Positions 26,023 through 34,247 of a stretch of DNA of 64,000 nt are shown piece by piece. How positions within the stretch are numbered: the stretch's first letter is position 1; each line of letters starts with the position of its first letter. The stretch is from Mesorhizobium sp. CAU 1732 (lineage in GTDB: Bacteria > Pseudomonadota > Alphaproteobacteria > Rhizobiales > Rhizobiaceae). Location: contig NZ_JBDQQR010000004.1 in the NCBI RefSeq assembly GCF_039888675.1, positions 248,001 through 312,000 of the forward strand. Direction: 5' to 3'. The notes beneath the pieces are model-generated. The model did not search any database, had not been told where the DNA came from, and was given only the letters and a program-made list of their open reading frames with translations. A program made the translations under genes and the position numbers.

Positions 26023-26554
26023 GGCCATCGGCCTTCAAGGTGGCGCCAGGGTTCTGCCGGCTCGTGTCCGCTTTGTCTCGCTTTCGCTTGATGAAGGGAC
26101 GGTCGACGTGGTGCGCCTCGATGAAGCGGGCGATGTGCTCCTGTATCTCGACGGGCATGGGAACCGCCTCGATGATGTCCGTTCCGGTCTCCGTCAGCGC
26201 CTCCGCGTCGGCGGGATCTGCGGTCACAAGATGTAGAACGACGCCGGGGGATGCATCCGTGTGTCGCAACGCAACCCAAAGGCTGGGTCGGCTGGACCGC
26301 AGGTTTTCCCGGTACATGGTCGTATCCATGTCGTAGATTTCGAGCTGGACCTTCCCCGCATAGTAGCGGGTTGCCATGGCGGCCTCATCAAGCATCGTCC
26401 ATGGCGCGGCGGCCGGCGCGCCGGCGAGTACCCCGACCGGAACCCAGGCATGGTCGATCCAGGGATTGTTCAGGGCTCGCCGCTCGACGATCACCCCAAC
26501 TTCGATGGTTTCTCGTATCAAGCCGGCTCCTTCAGTCTCACTGATCTGCCGCAC
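26015..26554 (-). CDS. DUF3305-family protein
   Basis: The 179-residue protein matches DUF3305 (VGVIVERRALNNPWIDHAWVPVG at the N-terminus, YHA-less central strands, and LHLVTADPADAEA), with a basic tail near PFIKRKRDK. The family pairs with DUF3306 in formate dehydrogenase operons. Its role is unknown; assembly or electron-transfer support is a guess. Its start lies inside the end of the next upstream gene and its stop overlaps DUF3306, so translation is coupled along the operon. Fewer than ten bases separate or overlap at both ends. Confidence 0.85.
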   Translation of the reverse strand: MRQISETEGAGLIRETIEVGVIVERRALNNPWIDHAWVPVGVLAGAPAAAPWTMLDEAAMATRYYAGKVQLEIYDMDTTMYRENLRSSRPSLWVALRHTDASPGVVLHLVTADPADAEALTETGTDIIEAVPMPVEIQEHIARFIEAHHVDRPFIKRKRDKADTSRQNPGATLKADGHE

Positions 26555-27548
26555 GGAGCGGCAGGCTGGCGATAAGGTTCTGCGGTTTCATGCGCACCAT
26601 CCGGTCGGGGGTCATCGCCAGGATCAGCCATACCGGCCGACCGCCGATCTCCGCCCTGGCTTCGCGCGGGTCAGAGAAAGAAAGCCGGAACAACGCAAGA
26701 ATGCGCTCTGCGTCCTCAGGGTCAAGCTCCTCTTGTGTCCACAGGGTGTTGCCGATGCGCGTGGCCTCGGCGTCGAGCCCGATAAACCATGCCCAGTCGT
26801 CGTCCTCGACACGCTCGACCGGGTCGATCTTCACCTCGATGAAAAGCAGATGGCGTATCCAGTCCTGCATCGCGGCGGCAAGGCCGCGCCGTGACGCGCT
26901 GTCGGCATGCCCGAGGCCGAGCACCATGTCGAAGGCGTCGCTTCTGTCGAAGTAGCTTGCGGCATTCTCGTCGTCGAGGATTTCCAGCTCGGTGACGGCC
27001 GGCCCGCCCAGCATGCTCAGCAGCGGAGAGGTATGGCGGTTCTGCTCGTGGACTTCGATGGTCTCGGCGTCGGCAAGCAGCAGGGTGCCTTCGTGAAACG
27101 TCACCCGCTGCGGCCTGTAGAACAGCTCGGCCGCGCGCAGCGTGGCGGCATCGGCCCCGCCGTCGAGCGCATTGCGAAGCACCAGTTGCGCAAGCTGGTT
27201 CATGAAGAGCGGCGGCGTGTCGGCTGCCGAACCGCGCGCCAACTCCAGATAGGCTGCCTCGAGCGACGGGGCGGCCAGCAGGCGGTCGCGAAACGCTGTC
27301 ATGAAGGTCCAGTTTTCCCGCGCATCGGGGTCCTGCATCGCGGCGATCTCATGCGCGGCGATCGGACGGCGCGGATCGTGCATCAGAAGCTGGTGATGCA
27401 GCATCACTTCCGCCTCGCACGCGTCTTCGGGCGGCAGAAGTTCGGGCCGGGCGAAATAGGCCTTGAGGAACGCGTCAGTCACGGTCAGCCGGCCTGCCGC
27501 GTCCCTGTCCAGCAGATGATGTCCGGAAGAAAGCCAGAAATCCTTCAA
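26538..27548 (-). CDS. DUF6352-family protein
   Basis: This 336-residue soluble protein begins MKDFWLSSGHHLLDRD, a start I associate with DUF6352. It is mostly helical and acidic, with a C-terminal WLILAMTPDRMVRMKPQNLI block. No cofactor motif or signal peptide is visible. It is the third gene of the FDH operon and overlaps both neighbours, so expression is tied to the formate dehydrogenase. Function is unknown. The family name comes from memory and should be treated as probable. Confidence 0.75.
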   Translation of the reverse strand: MKDFWLSSGHHLLDRDAAGRLTVTDAFLKAYFARPELLPPEDACEAEVMLHHQLLMHDPRRPIAAHEIAAMQDPDARENWTFMTAFRDRLLAAPSLEAAYLELARGSAADTPPLFMNQLAQLVLRNALDGGADAATLRAAELFYRPQRVTFHEGTLLLADAETIEVHEQNRHTSPLLSMLGGPAVTELEILDDENAASYFDRSDAFDMVLGLGHADSASRRGLAAAMQDWIRHLLFIEVKIDPVERVEDDDWAWFIGLDAEATRIGNTLWTQEELDPEDAERILALFRLSFSDPREARAEIGGRPVWLILAMTPDRMVRMKPQNLIASLPLRAADQ

Positions 27549-28087
27549 TCGTTTCGCCCCGCCAATGTCCTTATGTCAACTTCTTCCATCACGTCGTCTT
27601 CCTCCTCGACCTCGATCATGCGGAAGGCTTGTGCGGGATCAAGCCGGGCGATCTTGCGATGCAGCGTGCGGAACGTCTCCCGGACGCCTGCCGCCTCGCC
27701 GTTGCGGTGGAGGGCGAGCAGCGTGTTCGGCGGATGATCGCACAGCGATTCTGCAAAGGCGATCTCCTCCTCGGCAGCCGGACGCGCCGCGTCCATCCCC
27801 GGAGCTCCGCAGTGCGCGACGAGTTGCCTCGCCAGGCTTTCGACGGCATCCGCGCGTTCCTTCGCGGTTGCTTCCGCCACGAGGACGAGGGTGGACCAGC
27901 CAAAGCTTTCGATGCCGAGGAAGCCGGCGCGAAAGGCCTGTCGTTCCTTGCCCGCCAGCGCATCGACATCGGCGCCGAAGAACAGGAAGGTGCCGGTAAC
28001 GGCCCATTCGCCGGGTTCCGCCGCACGCGAATAGACGAAGGTATCGGAGGGATCGAGACGAATCGTCCGCGGTAATTTTAAAGCCAT
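27545..28087 (-). CDS. DUF6505-family protein
   Basis: This 180-residue cytoplasmic protein starts MALKLPRTIRLDPSDTFVY and contains the pattern GTFLFFG followed by an acidic helical C-terminus (VEEEDDVMEEVD). I associate it with DUF6505. It overlaps the ligase-like gene upstream by 10 bases and DUF6352 downstream by four. The role is unknown, but the strict coupling shows it belongs to formate dehydrogenase production. One Cys at CGAPG and one at LCDHPP are the only candidates for metal or sulfur chemistry. Confidence 0.75.
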   Translation of the reverse strand: MALKLPRTIRLDPSDTFVYSRAAEPGEWAVTGTFLFFGADVDALAGKERQAFRAGFLGIESFGWSTLVLVAEATAKERADAVESLARQLVAHCGAPGMDAARPAAEEEIAFAESLCDHPPNTLLALHRNGEAAGVRETFRTLHRKIARLDPAQAFRMIEVEEEDDVMEEVDIRTLAGRND

Positions 28088-28809
28088 GGCGCCCCTGTCG
28101 AGGGATCGAGCCAGGTCGGCGAGGCAAGAACCCCCCCAAGACGGCGTCGGTTGGGCTCTCCATCAAGAAGAAGGTCGCCACTGTCGTCGATCCGGGCGTC
28201 CCGCTCGCCGCGCGGCAGACGGTTCAGCCATTGTCCGGCAAGGCCCGCAAAGCCGTCTTCGTTCCATTCATGGAATGCGGCCATCAGGTGACGGGAGAAG
28301 CTGGTGATGATCTCCCCCGCATCGGCGGTTTCAAAGCCGAGTTCGTCGAGCGCACCCGTCGTCGGCCGCAGACCCGGTCCCGGGCCATCGACCACCGACG
28401 TGCGGATCATGGCGGAGAAGACCAGCCATGCCGGCGTCTCGTCGTCGCACGTTCCTTCCGGCCAGCCGAGCCGCCCGCCGCCCACAAGAACCCCGTCGAC
28501 GCGAATCGCGTCCGGCCAGTCGAAGGTGACGGGTTGCGACGGCGGCGCATGCGCCGCAAGGGCATCGGCCAGCGCGTTCATGCCGGCATAGAGGGCACGG
28601 CGGGCCTGCGCGAAGTCTTCCTCGGGCTCCAGGACGACCGCAAACTCGGCCAGATCATGACGCCGAACCCACACCAGCGTCCCCGCTCCCCGCTCTCCGG
28701 CAATGGCGCAGGCATGCGCGAAGGCGTCGCCGGACTCCCGCAGCGTGACGAGGCCGTAAGGCGGAGGCAGATCGAGTTCGTGGTCTAGCACCGGATTGCG
28801 CCAGGACAT
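28078..28809 (-). CDS. Biotin/lipoate protein ligase-like protein lacking the ligase lysine
   Basis: The 243-residue protein has the fold pattern of the biotin/lipoate A/B ligase family: LVWVRRHD near residue 45, TFDWPDAIRVDGVLVGGG near 90-110, and a C-terminal small beta domain. Real ligases carry KWPND and then a catalytic Lys in the RKLAG-type loop; here they read DWPDA and VLVGGG, so the usual active-site lysines are gone. It probably binds a ligand or partner rather than forming an acyl-adenylate. It is the first gene of the leftward FDH operon; the start at 28809 faces the promoter region shared with the ferredoxin gene. Confidence 0.75.
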   Translation of the reverse strand: MSWRNPVLDHELDLPPPYGLVTLRESGDAFAHACAIAGERGAGTLVWVRRHDLAEFAVVLEPEEDFAQARRALYAGMNALADALAAHAPPSQPVTFDWPDAIRVDGVLVGGGRLGWPEGTCDDETPAWLVFSAMIRTSVVDGPGPGLRPTTGALDELGFETADAGEIITSFSRHLMAAFHEWNEDGFAGLAGQWLNRLPRGERDARIDDSGDLLLDGEPNRRRLGGVLASPTWLDPSTGAPWL

Positions 28810-28849
28810 AATGCCGGTCCATTTCTGATGACGGCGTGCATTTTCTCCT

Positions 28850-28855
28850 TATAAT
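28850..28855 (+). promoter_or_regulatory. Candidate -10 box for the ferredoxin gene
   Basis: A consensus TATAAT lies in the 104-base divergent gap between the leftward FDH operon and the rightward ferredoxin gene, 58 bases before the ATG at 28914. No convincing -35 box accompanies it, so this is only a candidate. Confidence 0.3.
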
Positions 28856-28913
28856 GACTCTAAAGTGATGGCGCTACCGCACTTGCTTGTGTCGCGTCGC
28901 GGGAGGTGCTCTC

Positions 28914-30959
28914 ATGAACCCAGACAACCCTCGTACCATCTTCGTCTGCTCTTGCGAAAAGAGCATGCCTGCCTACGGCGACAGCGTTGCCCGGGGCTAC
29001 AAGCGGGCGCAGGTAAAGTCGGCTGATCAGCTCTGCGGAGCCGAAATCGAGCATGTGCGCAGTGCATTGAGGGCAGGCGGAGCCATCACCATCGCCTGTA
29101 CGCAGCAAGCGCCGCTGTTCCGCGAAGTCGCGGAGGATGTCGGCTTCGCCGGCGATCTGGCTTTCGCCAATATCCGCGAGACCGCTGGCTGGTCGAGCGA
29201 GGCGGCGAATGCCGGGGCGAAGGCTGCGGCCCTCGTGGCGATGGCCGCCGAGCCCGCAACCGCGCCTGAACAGGTCACGCTTACCAGTAATGGCGTGGCG
29301 CTCGTCTACGGCCGCGACGAAACGGCCATCGAGGCTGGCCGGCAGCTCGCAAACGATCTCGATGTCACGGTGCTGCTGGCGCGATCCGGCGACGTCGTGC
29401 CGAACAGCGTCTGGGATTTCCCGGTCGTGCAGGGCACGATCAGGAACGCGCGCGGCCATCTCGGCGCGTTCGAGGTGACTGTAGACGATTTCGCGTCGCC
29501 GTCGCCGTCATCGCGCGAGCGCCTGCGGTTCGGCGTGCCTCGCGACGATGCGCAGTCGACCGCAGACATCATTCTTGATCTATCTGGCGGTATGCCGCTG
29601 TTTCCGGCTCACGAATTGCGCGCAGGGTATCTGAAGGCAGATCCGGCCGACAGGGCAGGCGTCGCCGTGGCGATTGCCAAGGCGGCCGGTCTCGTCGGGG
29701 AGTTCGACAAGCCCCGCTACATCAATTTCTCTGCCGACCTGTGCGTGCATTCGCGGTCGCGCATCACCGGCTGCACGCGTTGCATCGACCTGTGCCCGAC
29801 GGGCGCCATTACACCCGCCGGAGACCACGTTCTCATCGACGCCGAGATCTGCGCCGGCTGCGGAAGCTGCGCCGCCGCCTGTCCGACGGGTGCCGCGTCC
29901 TATGCCGTCCCGGACGGGGAGGCCCTTCTGCGGCGGCTGCGGACGCTTCTGGTCACCTATCGGGAGGCGGGCGGCCAGAACCCGACCGTGCTGTTCCACA
30001 ACGCCGACCATGGTGCGCCGCTGATCGACGCTCTCGCGCGCTTCGGCCCCGGCCTGCCTGCCAACGTGCTGCCAGTCGCGGTCAACGAACTGACGCAATT
30101 GGGGCTCGAGGCCTGGACCGCGCCTGTCGCCTGGGGCGCGGTGGCGGTCAAGGCGCTGGCTTCCGCACGGCCAAAGCACGACGCCATTGGTCTTGCACGA
30201 AACGTCACCATAGCGAATCTCCTGACGGGCGCGCTCGGTTACGGCTCGCAGATCTGCGGGATCATCGAGGCCGATGATCCTGACACACTCTCATCCGTCC
30301 TGGTCGCGATGCAGCCGCAAAGCCGGGCTACGAAACCTGCAACGTTCCTGCCTCTCGGCGGCACGCGCAGCCTGCTCAAAAGCGCGGTGGTCGAACTCCA
30401 TGGCGCCGCGCCGACGCCGGTGGACCGCGTCGCGTTGCCGGAGTCTGCGCCATTCGGTGGGCTCGACGTCGACGTCGAAGCCTGCACGCTATGTCTTGCA
30501 TGCGTGACGGCGTGTCCGACCGGTGCGCTCTCCGACAGCGAAGAGCGGCCCGCTCTCCATTTCGCCGAGAGCGCATGCGTCCAGTGTGGGCTTTGCGCTG
30601 CGACCTGTCCGGAAAATGCAATTACCGTGGCACCGCAGATCGATTTCCTTGCCTGGCAAGCCCCGCGCCGACTCGTCAAGCAGGAAGAGCCGGCGCTCTG
30701 CATCAGCTGCAGCAAGCCATTCGGAACGAAGAGCACGATCGATCGCATCGTCGCCAGGCTTGAAGGCAGGCACTGGATGTTTGCCGGCGACAATGCCGCA
30801 AGGATCGACGTCGTGCGGATGTGCGATACGTGCCGCATCGAGGCGGTGACCAATGAAGGGTTCGATCCCTATGAAACATCCGGCCGTCCCGCACCGCGAA
30901 CCACCGAGGACTATATCCGCGCCCGTGACGCCTCGGACACCAAGCCCGGCTCAAACTAA
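28914..30959 (+). CDS. Multi-cluster [4Fe-4S] ferredoxin protein of the FDH locus
   Basis: The 681-residue soluble protein opens with a Cys pair (FVCSCEK) and a possible nucleotide-fold region, then has two double-cluster ferredoxin modules: CTRCIDLCPTG with CAGCGSCAAACPTG around residues 287-330, and CTLCLACVTACPTG with CVQCGLCAATCPENA around 522-570. A C-terminal CISCSKPFGTK and CDTCR give further Cys pairs. At least four [4Fe-4S] clusters are predicted. ATG 28914 follows GGGAGGTG. It is divergent from the FDH operon and may carry electrons between formate oxidation and another acceptor. Its stop codon overlaps that of the convergent cytochrome gene by three bases. Confidence 0.85.
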   Translation: MNPDNPRTIFVCSCEKSMPAYGDSVARGYKRAQVKSADQLCGAEIEHVRSALRAGGAITIACTQQAPLFREVAEDVGFAGDLAFANIRETAGWSSEAANAGAKAAALVAMAAEPATAPEQVTLTSNGVALVYGRDETAIEAGRQLANDLDVTVLLARSGDVVPNSVWDFPVVQGTIRNARGHLGAFEVTVDDFASPSPSSRERLRFGVPRDDAQSTADIILDLSGGMPLFPAHELRAGYLKADPADRAGVAVAIAKAAGLVGEFDKPRYINFSADLCVHSRSRITGCTRCIDLCPTGAITPAGDHVLIDAEICAGCGSCAAACPTGAASYAVPDGEALLRRLRTLLVTYREAGGQNPTVLFHNADHGAPLIDALARFGPGLPANVLPVAVNELTQLGLEAWTAPVAWGAVAVKALASARPKHDAIGLARNVTIANLLTGALGYGSQICGIIEADDPDTLSSVLVAMQPQSRATKPATFLPLGGTRSLLKSAVVELHGAAPTPVDRVALPESAPFGGLDVDVEACTLCLACVTACPTGALSDSEERPALHFAESACVQCGLCAATCPENAITVAPQIDFLAWQAPRRLVKQEEPALCISCSKPFGTKSTIDRIVARLEGRHWMFAGDNAARIDVVRMCDTCRIEAVTNEGFDPYETSGRPAPRTTEDYIRARDASDTKPGSN

Positions 30960-32245
30960 TTCTCGCTGGCTTCGGCCTGCAGGAAGCGGATCAGTGCGGC
31001 GCGATCTTCGGGATCGCCGATGATCTGTTCGGGCATCTTGGTGCCCGGCGTGTAGGTGGCCGGACCCAGTTCGAACAGCTTCGCTACCGTTTCCGGCGTC
31101 CAGACGATGTCCATTTTCCGGAAGGCTTCCGAGTAGCGATAGCCGGGAACCGACGCGATCCTGCGGCCGAAGATTCCGTGCAGCGTCGGGCCGGCGCGAT
31201 TGACGTTGTCGGGGTCGAGCGTGTGGCATGCGATGCATGCGCGGTAGACCTGGGCATCGGGATTGCCGGCATAATCGCTCATGGGATCAGCCTCGTCTGC
31301 GACGGTGCTTCCCAACCGCCTGCCGGTTTCGACGTCCCACTCCCGCACGATGCGGTCAGCGCCCCCGGTCATCAGCGTTCCGCCCCCGGGCCGGAATGCA
31401 AGCGACCACACGGGAATGTTCGCCGTATCGAAGGAATGCACGGTCTTCAGGTTTTCGGCGTCGAGCAGCGCGATTCCGCCAGTGACGGCGGCCACCGCGA
31501 TGTATTTGCCGTCGTCCGTCACCGCCAGCGCGGTCAGCGGGCCGCGAAACACCGCAACCTCGCCACGGATAGCGCCCGTGTGATCAAGCGCGCGCAAGGT
31601 CCCGTCGACGCTTCCGGCCAGCAGGCGGTCTCCCGCAAGCGCAGCAAGAACGGTGAGAGGCGTCGGCACGGTGACCCGCACCGGCGCGGTGTCGCCTTCG
31701 GACGGCCACAGGATGACGGTGGCGTCATGGCCGGCGCTGGCAAGCGTCCCGCCCGACAGGAAGGCTACCGCATTGACGTTGCCCTGGTGCCCTTCGAGGA
31801 TATGTGGCGCACCGCCGTCGAGCGGCCAGAGCCGGACGGTGCCGTCCCATGACGCGGAAGCGAGGGATGAACCGTCGGGGGACAGTGCAAGTGACACCAC
31901 CGGCGCCTTATGTCCTTCCAGGACGGAGACGGGCGTGCTGTTCCCGTCTTCCCAGAGCGCGATGCGGCCATCCGCCCCGGCGCTGGCAAAACGGTTGTCC
32001 GGCAGAAGAGCGACGGCATCGACCTGATCGTCGTGGAACAGCAGCACATCGCGCGCCTCGCCTGTTTCGAGCGACCAGATGATGGCCTTGGCATCGAAAC
32101 TGCCGGTGATCGCCGTCTGACCGTCGGCGGTGATGGCGATCGCGCGCACCGGCCCGCCATGGCCGCGCAGTTCCGCTCCATGCGCGGTTGCACCGAAGAG
32201 AAAGAAGGCGGTCGCCACTATGCGTATTGCCAGCATCGTGTCCAT
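30956..32245 (-). CDS. WD40-repeat protein fused to a class I cytochrome c domain
   Basis: The 429-residue exported protein has a signal peptide ending near TAHGA, about seven WD40-type blades (repeated LxGHxxxVxAxAxxPDG.LASAG.DGTVRLW patterns; residues ~25-310), and a C-terminal cytochrome c domain. Haem is bound by CIACH (Cys337-His341), and the likely sixth ligand is Met404 in GTKMPEQ. It should act in the periplasm as an electron carrier on a propeller scaffold, possibly linked to formate oxidation. The start at 32245 is chosen to give a normal signal peptide; 32236 is an alternative, and the longer frame upstream is not signal-like. It is divergent from the DUF6494 gene. Confidence 0.88.
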   Translation of the reverse strand: MDTMLAIRIVATAFFLFGATAHGAELRGHGGPVRAIAITADGQTAITGSFDAKAIIWSLETGEARDVLLFHDDQVDAVALLPDNRFASAGADGRIALWEDGNSTPVSVLEGHKAPVVSLALSPDGSSLASASWDGTVRLWPLDGGAPHILEGHQGNVNAVAFLSGGTLASAGHDATVILWPSEGDTAPVRVTVPTPLTVLAALAGDRLLAGSVDGTLRALDHTGAIRGEVAVFRGPLTALAVTDDGKYIAVAAVTGGIALLDAENLKTVHSFDTANIPVWSLAFRPGGGTLMTGGADRIVREWDVETGRRLGSTVADEADPMSDYAGNPDAQVYRACIACHTLDPDNVNRAGPTLHGIFGRRIASVPGYRYSEAFRKMDIVWTPETVAKLFELGPATYTPGTKMPEQIIGDPEDRAALIRFLQAEASEN

Positions 32246-32306
32246 TGCACCCTGTGCGGATACATGCTCCGCTGAACATACAACCCACACTGTTCGAGGC
32301 AATCCC

Positions 32307-32513
32307 ATGACGCAGAATATGGAAACCGATTCTTTCAACATCTCCATGCGCAAATTTCTCAAGCAGGTCGGCGTGACCTCTCAGCAGGCGATCGAAAAAG
32401 CGGTGGAGCAGAATGGGTTGAAAGGGCAGGGACGCCTGGCGGTCAAAGCCGTGATCACGGTGGAGGCCGTCGGCCTGAACCATGTGATCGAAGGCGAGAT
32501 CGACTTGGGGTGA
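32307..32513 (+). CDS. DUF6494-family small protein
   Basis: This 68-residue protein starts MTQNMETDSFNISMRKFLK and shows the small conserved helical DUF6494 pattern with GVTSQQAIEKAV in the middle and EGEIDLG at the end. It is encoded alone, divergent from the WD40-cytochrome gene and convergent with the HTH/tungstate-type regulator. Function is unknown. I recall this family beside formate dehydrogenases, which fits. A 62-base gap to the cytochrome gene holds both promoters. Confidence 0.75.
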   Translation: MTQNMETDSFNISMRKFLKQVGVTSQQAIEKAVEQNGLKGQGRLAVKAVITVEAVGLNHVIEGEIDLG

Positions 32514-32582
32514 GGCGCTAGGCTGGCGGTTCTGGAGCATATCTTTGCCCCGAAACCGGTTCCCGCTTTCGGGAGACATGTT

Positions 32583-33458
32583 TTATTTGAAGAAGCGTAT
32601 CTGCCCTGCCGGGGCCGTATCGTAGCCGGTAAGTTCGGCCGCGCGGTCGGCGAATACCTGCTGCCTCATCAAGTGCAGCAGCGCCTGGAACGGTGGCAGG
32701 AAATACGTCCGCTGCCGCATCAGCAGGTCGAAATTCTCCCAGACGAGCGGCACGAAATCCAGCCCCGCACCGCTTGCGGCGGCACGGGTGGCAATGCCGC
32801 AATCGGCCCGGCCGGTGCGAACGGCCGCGGCAAGATCCGGCCCGGTGAGGCATGGCGGCTCCAGCCGGTCGAGATCGCCAGGCGAGAGCCCGGCGATGCC
32901 CATGAGCAGGGTAAGCAGCATATCCGCGCCCGCGCCGCGCTGGCGAACCGCTATCTTCGCCCCGGTGGTCCGAACGTCGGCCAGGGTGTTGAGGGATTTC
33001 GGGTTGCCAGGCGGCAACAACAGGCCCTGCTCGCGCCGCGCAAACCCGACGAGGACCACGTCGTGGAGTTGGGCCATGTCCGCCACCGCGGCGGCATTCG
33101 GATCGGCGTCCGCGCGATGGAAATGGATCGCCGCCGCCGCCGCCTCCCCACGCTGCAGGCGGCCGACGCCGCTTTCGGTGCCCTCGGTCAACGAGGCGAG
33201 GCCGGAGCCCGACTGGCGCAGGCTCCATTCGAGAAGATCGTCCTGGCTGCCGCCGACGATCGGCGGCGCCTCCTGCGGCAACATCCCGGCCGGCCGCGCC
33301 AGCCCCGACATGACCCAGCGGTCGAGCTCATGGCGCGGAAACAGCCACTTGCCGGTGACCTTGCTGCACGGGATTCGTTCCTCGGCGACGAGCTCGTAAA
33401 GTTTGCGCTCCCCGAGGCGGAGATACTCGGCTGCTTCCGATGTCGTTAAAAACTTCAT
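32583..33458 (-). CDS. HTH regulator with tungstate/molybdate-type binding domain
   Basis: The 291-residue protein has an excisionase/MerR-like HTH at residues 1-50 (LTTSEAAEYLRLGERKLYELV) and a periplasmic-binding-like domain from ~70 to the end (RQRGAGADMLLTLLMG, then AAVRTGRADCGIATRA). The same domain forms the C-terminus of the MoeA protein at 37011. It is divergent from tupBCA, 94 bases away, so it most likely senses tungstate or molybdate and controls the importer and perhaps the FDH genes. An 8-bp palindrome TATGCATA (33469-33476) lies just upstream of its start. ModE, the usual molybdate regulator, has a different architecture. Confidence 0.82.
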   Translation of the reverse strand: MKFLTTSEAAEYLRLGERKLYELVAEERIPCSKVTGKWLFPRHELDRWVMSGLARPAGMLPQEAPPIVGGSQDDLLEWSLRQSGSGLASLTEGTESGVGRLQRGEAAAAAIHFHRADADPNAAAVADMAQLHDVVLVGFARREQGLLLPPGNPKSLNTLADVRTTGAKIAVRQRGAGADMLLTLLMGIAGLSPGDLDRLEPPCLTGPDLAAAVRTGRADCGIATRAAASGAGLDFVPLVWENFDLLMRQRTYFLPPFQALLHLMRQQVFADRAAELTGYDTAPAGQIRFFK

Positions 33459-33468
33459 CCTGCACTGT

Positions 33469-33476
33469 TATGCATA
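33469..33476. promoter_or_regulatory. Palindrome between the regulator and tupB
   Basis: The palindrome TATGCATA lies in the 94-base divergent region, 11 bases from the regulator start. A similar TATGCACATA occurs at 39060-39069, upstream of the NAD-linked FDH genes. They are candidate sites for the local regulator; this rests on only two occurrences. Confidence 0.3.
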
Positions 33477-33552
33477 TCCTTGCTTGAATTCAACAATTTG
33501 ACTTTGCCGAAAATCCCGCGCGAACATGACGTCGTGAGCAGGCGAGGGGTCG

Positions 33553-34245
33553 ATGGCGGAAACAGTCAGCGCATGGCATCTCATCGCGTCCGGCGACGCG
33601 ACGCTGTTCGCCATCGTCCGGCTGTCGCTGGCGGTAAGCCTGCTGGCGGTCACCATCGCGATGATTGTCGGCCTGCCGCTTGGCGCCCTGCTTGCACTCA
33701 CCCGTTTTCCGGGTCGCTCCGTCATCGTCGTGCTGTTGAACGGCTTCATGGGCCTGCCGCCGGTGGTCGTCGGACTGACCGTCTACCTGCTTTTGTCGCG
33801 GTCAGGGCCGCTGGGTGACCTCGGGCTGCTGTTCACGCCCACCGCTATGGTCATCGCCCAGTCGCTCCTGGTGCTGCCCATCATCGCGGCGCTGACACGG
33901 CAGACGGTCGAGGATCTGTGGCACGAATACCGTGAGGAGTTGAGTGCGATGGGAGTCGGGCCGGCAGGCCGGATCGCGACGCTTCTGTGGGACAGCCGCT
34001 TCAGCCTCATCACCGCCCTGCTGGCCGGTTTCGGCAGGGCCGCCGCGGAGGTGGGCACGGTGATGATTGTCGGCGGCAATATCGACGGCTTCACCCGCAC
34101 CATGACCACGACCATCGCGCTCGAGACTTCCAAGGGCAATCTGCCGCTGGCGATGGGGCTCGGCCTCGTCCTGATTGTCCTGATCCTGCTGATCAACGCC
34201 GCTGCATGGGGCGTGCGGGCATGGTCGGATGAAAAGGGGGCATAG
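33553..34245 (+). CDS. tupB: Tungstate ABC transporter permease TupB
   Basis: The 230-residue inner-membrane protein has five to six hydrophobic segments and the cytoplasmic EAA-type loop around YREELSAMGVGPAGR. It matches TupB/WtpB-type permeases. It begins the tupBCA operon, which imports tungstate with very high affinity. The TupC start follows two bases after its stop. The location between the W/Mo regulator and the extra MoeA genes supports a tungsten rather than a sulfate or phosphate role, together with the TupA signature described downstream. Confidence 0.9.
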   Translation: MAETVSAWHLIASGDATLFAIVRLSLAVSLLAVTIAMIVGLPLGALLALTRFPGRSVIVVLLNGFMGLPPVVVGLTVYLLLSRSGPLGDLGLLFTPTAMVIAQSLLVLPIIAALTRQTVEDLWHEYREELSAMGVGPAGRIATLLWDSRFSLITALLAGFGRAAAEVGTVMIVGGNIDGFTRTMTTTIALETSKGNLPLAMGLGLVLIVLILLINAAAWGVRAWSDEKGA

Positions 34246-34247
34246 GC

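Noticed and set aside
30956..32362. Longer N-terminus for the WD40-cytochrome starting at 32362
   Set aside because: It would overlap the start of the DUF6494 gene and place a non-signal sequence before a clear signal peptide.
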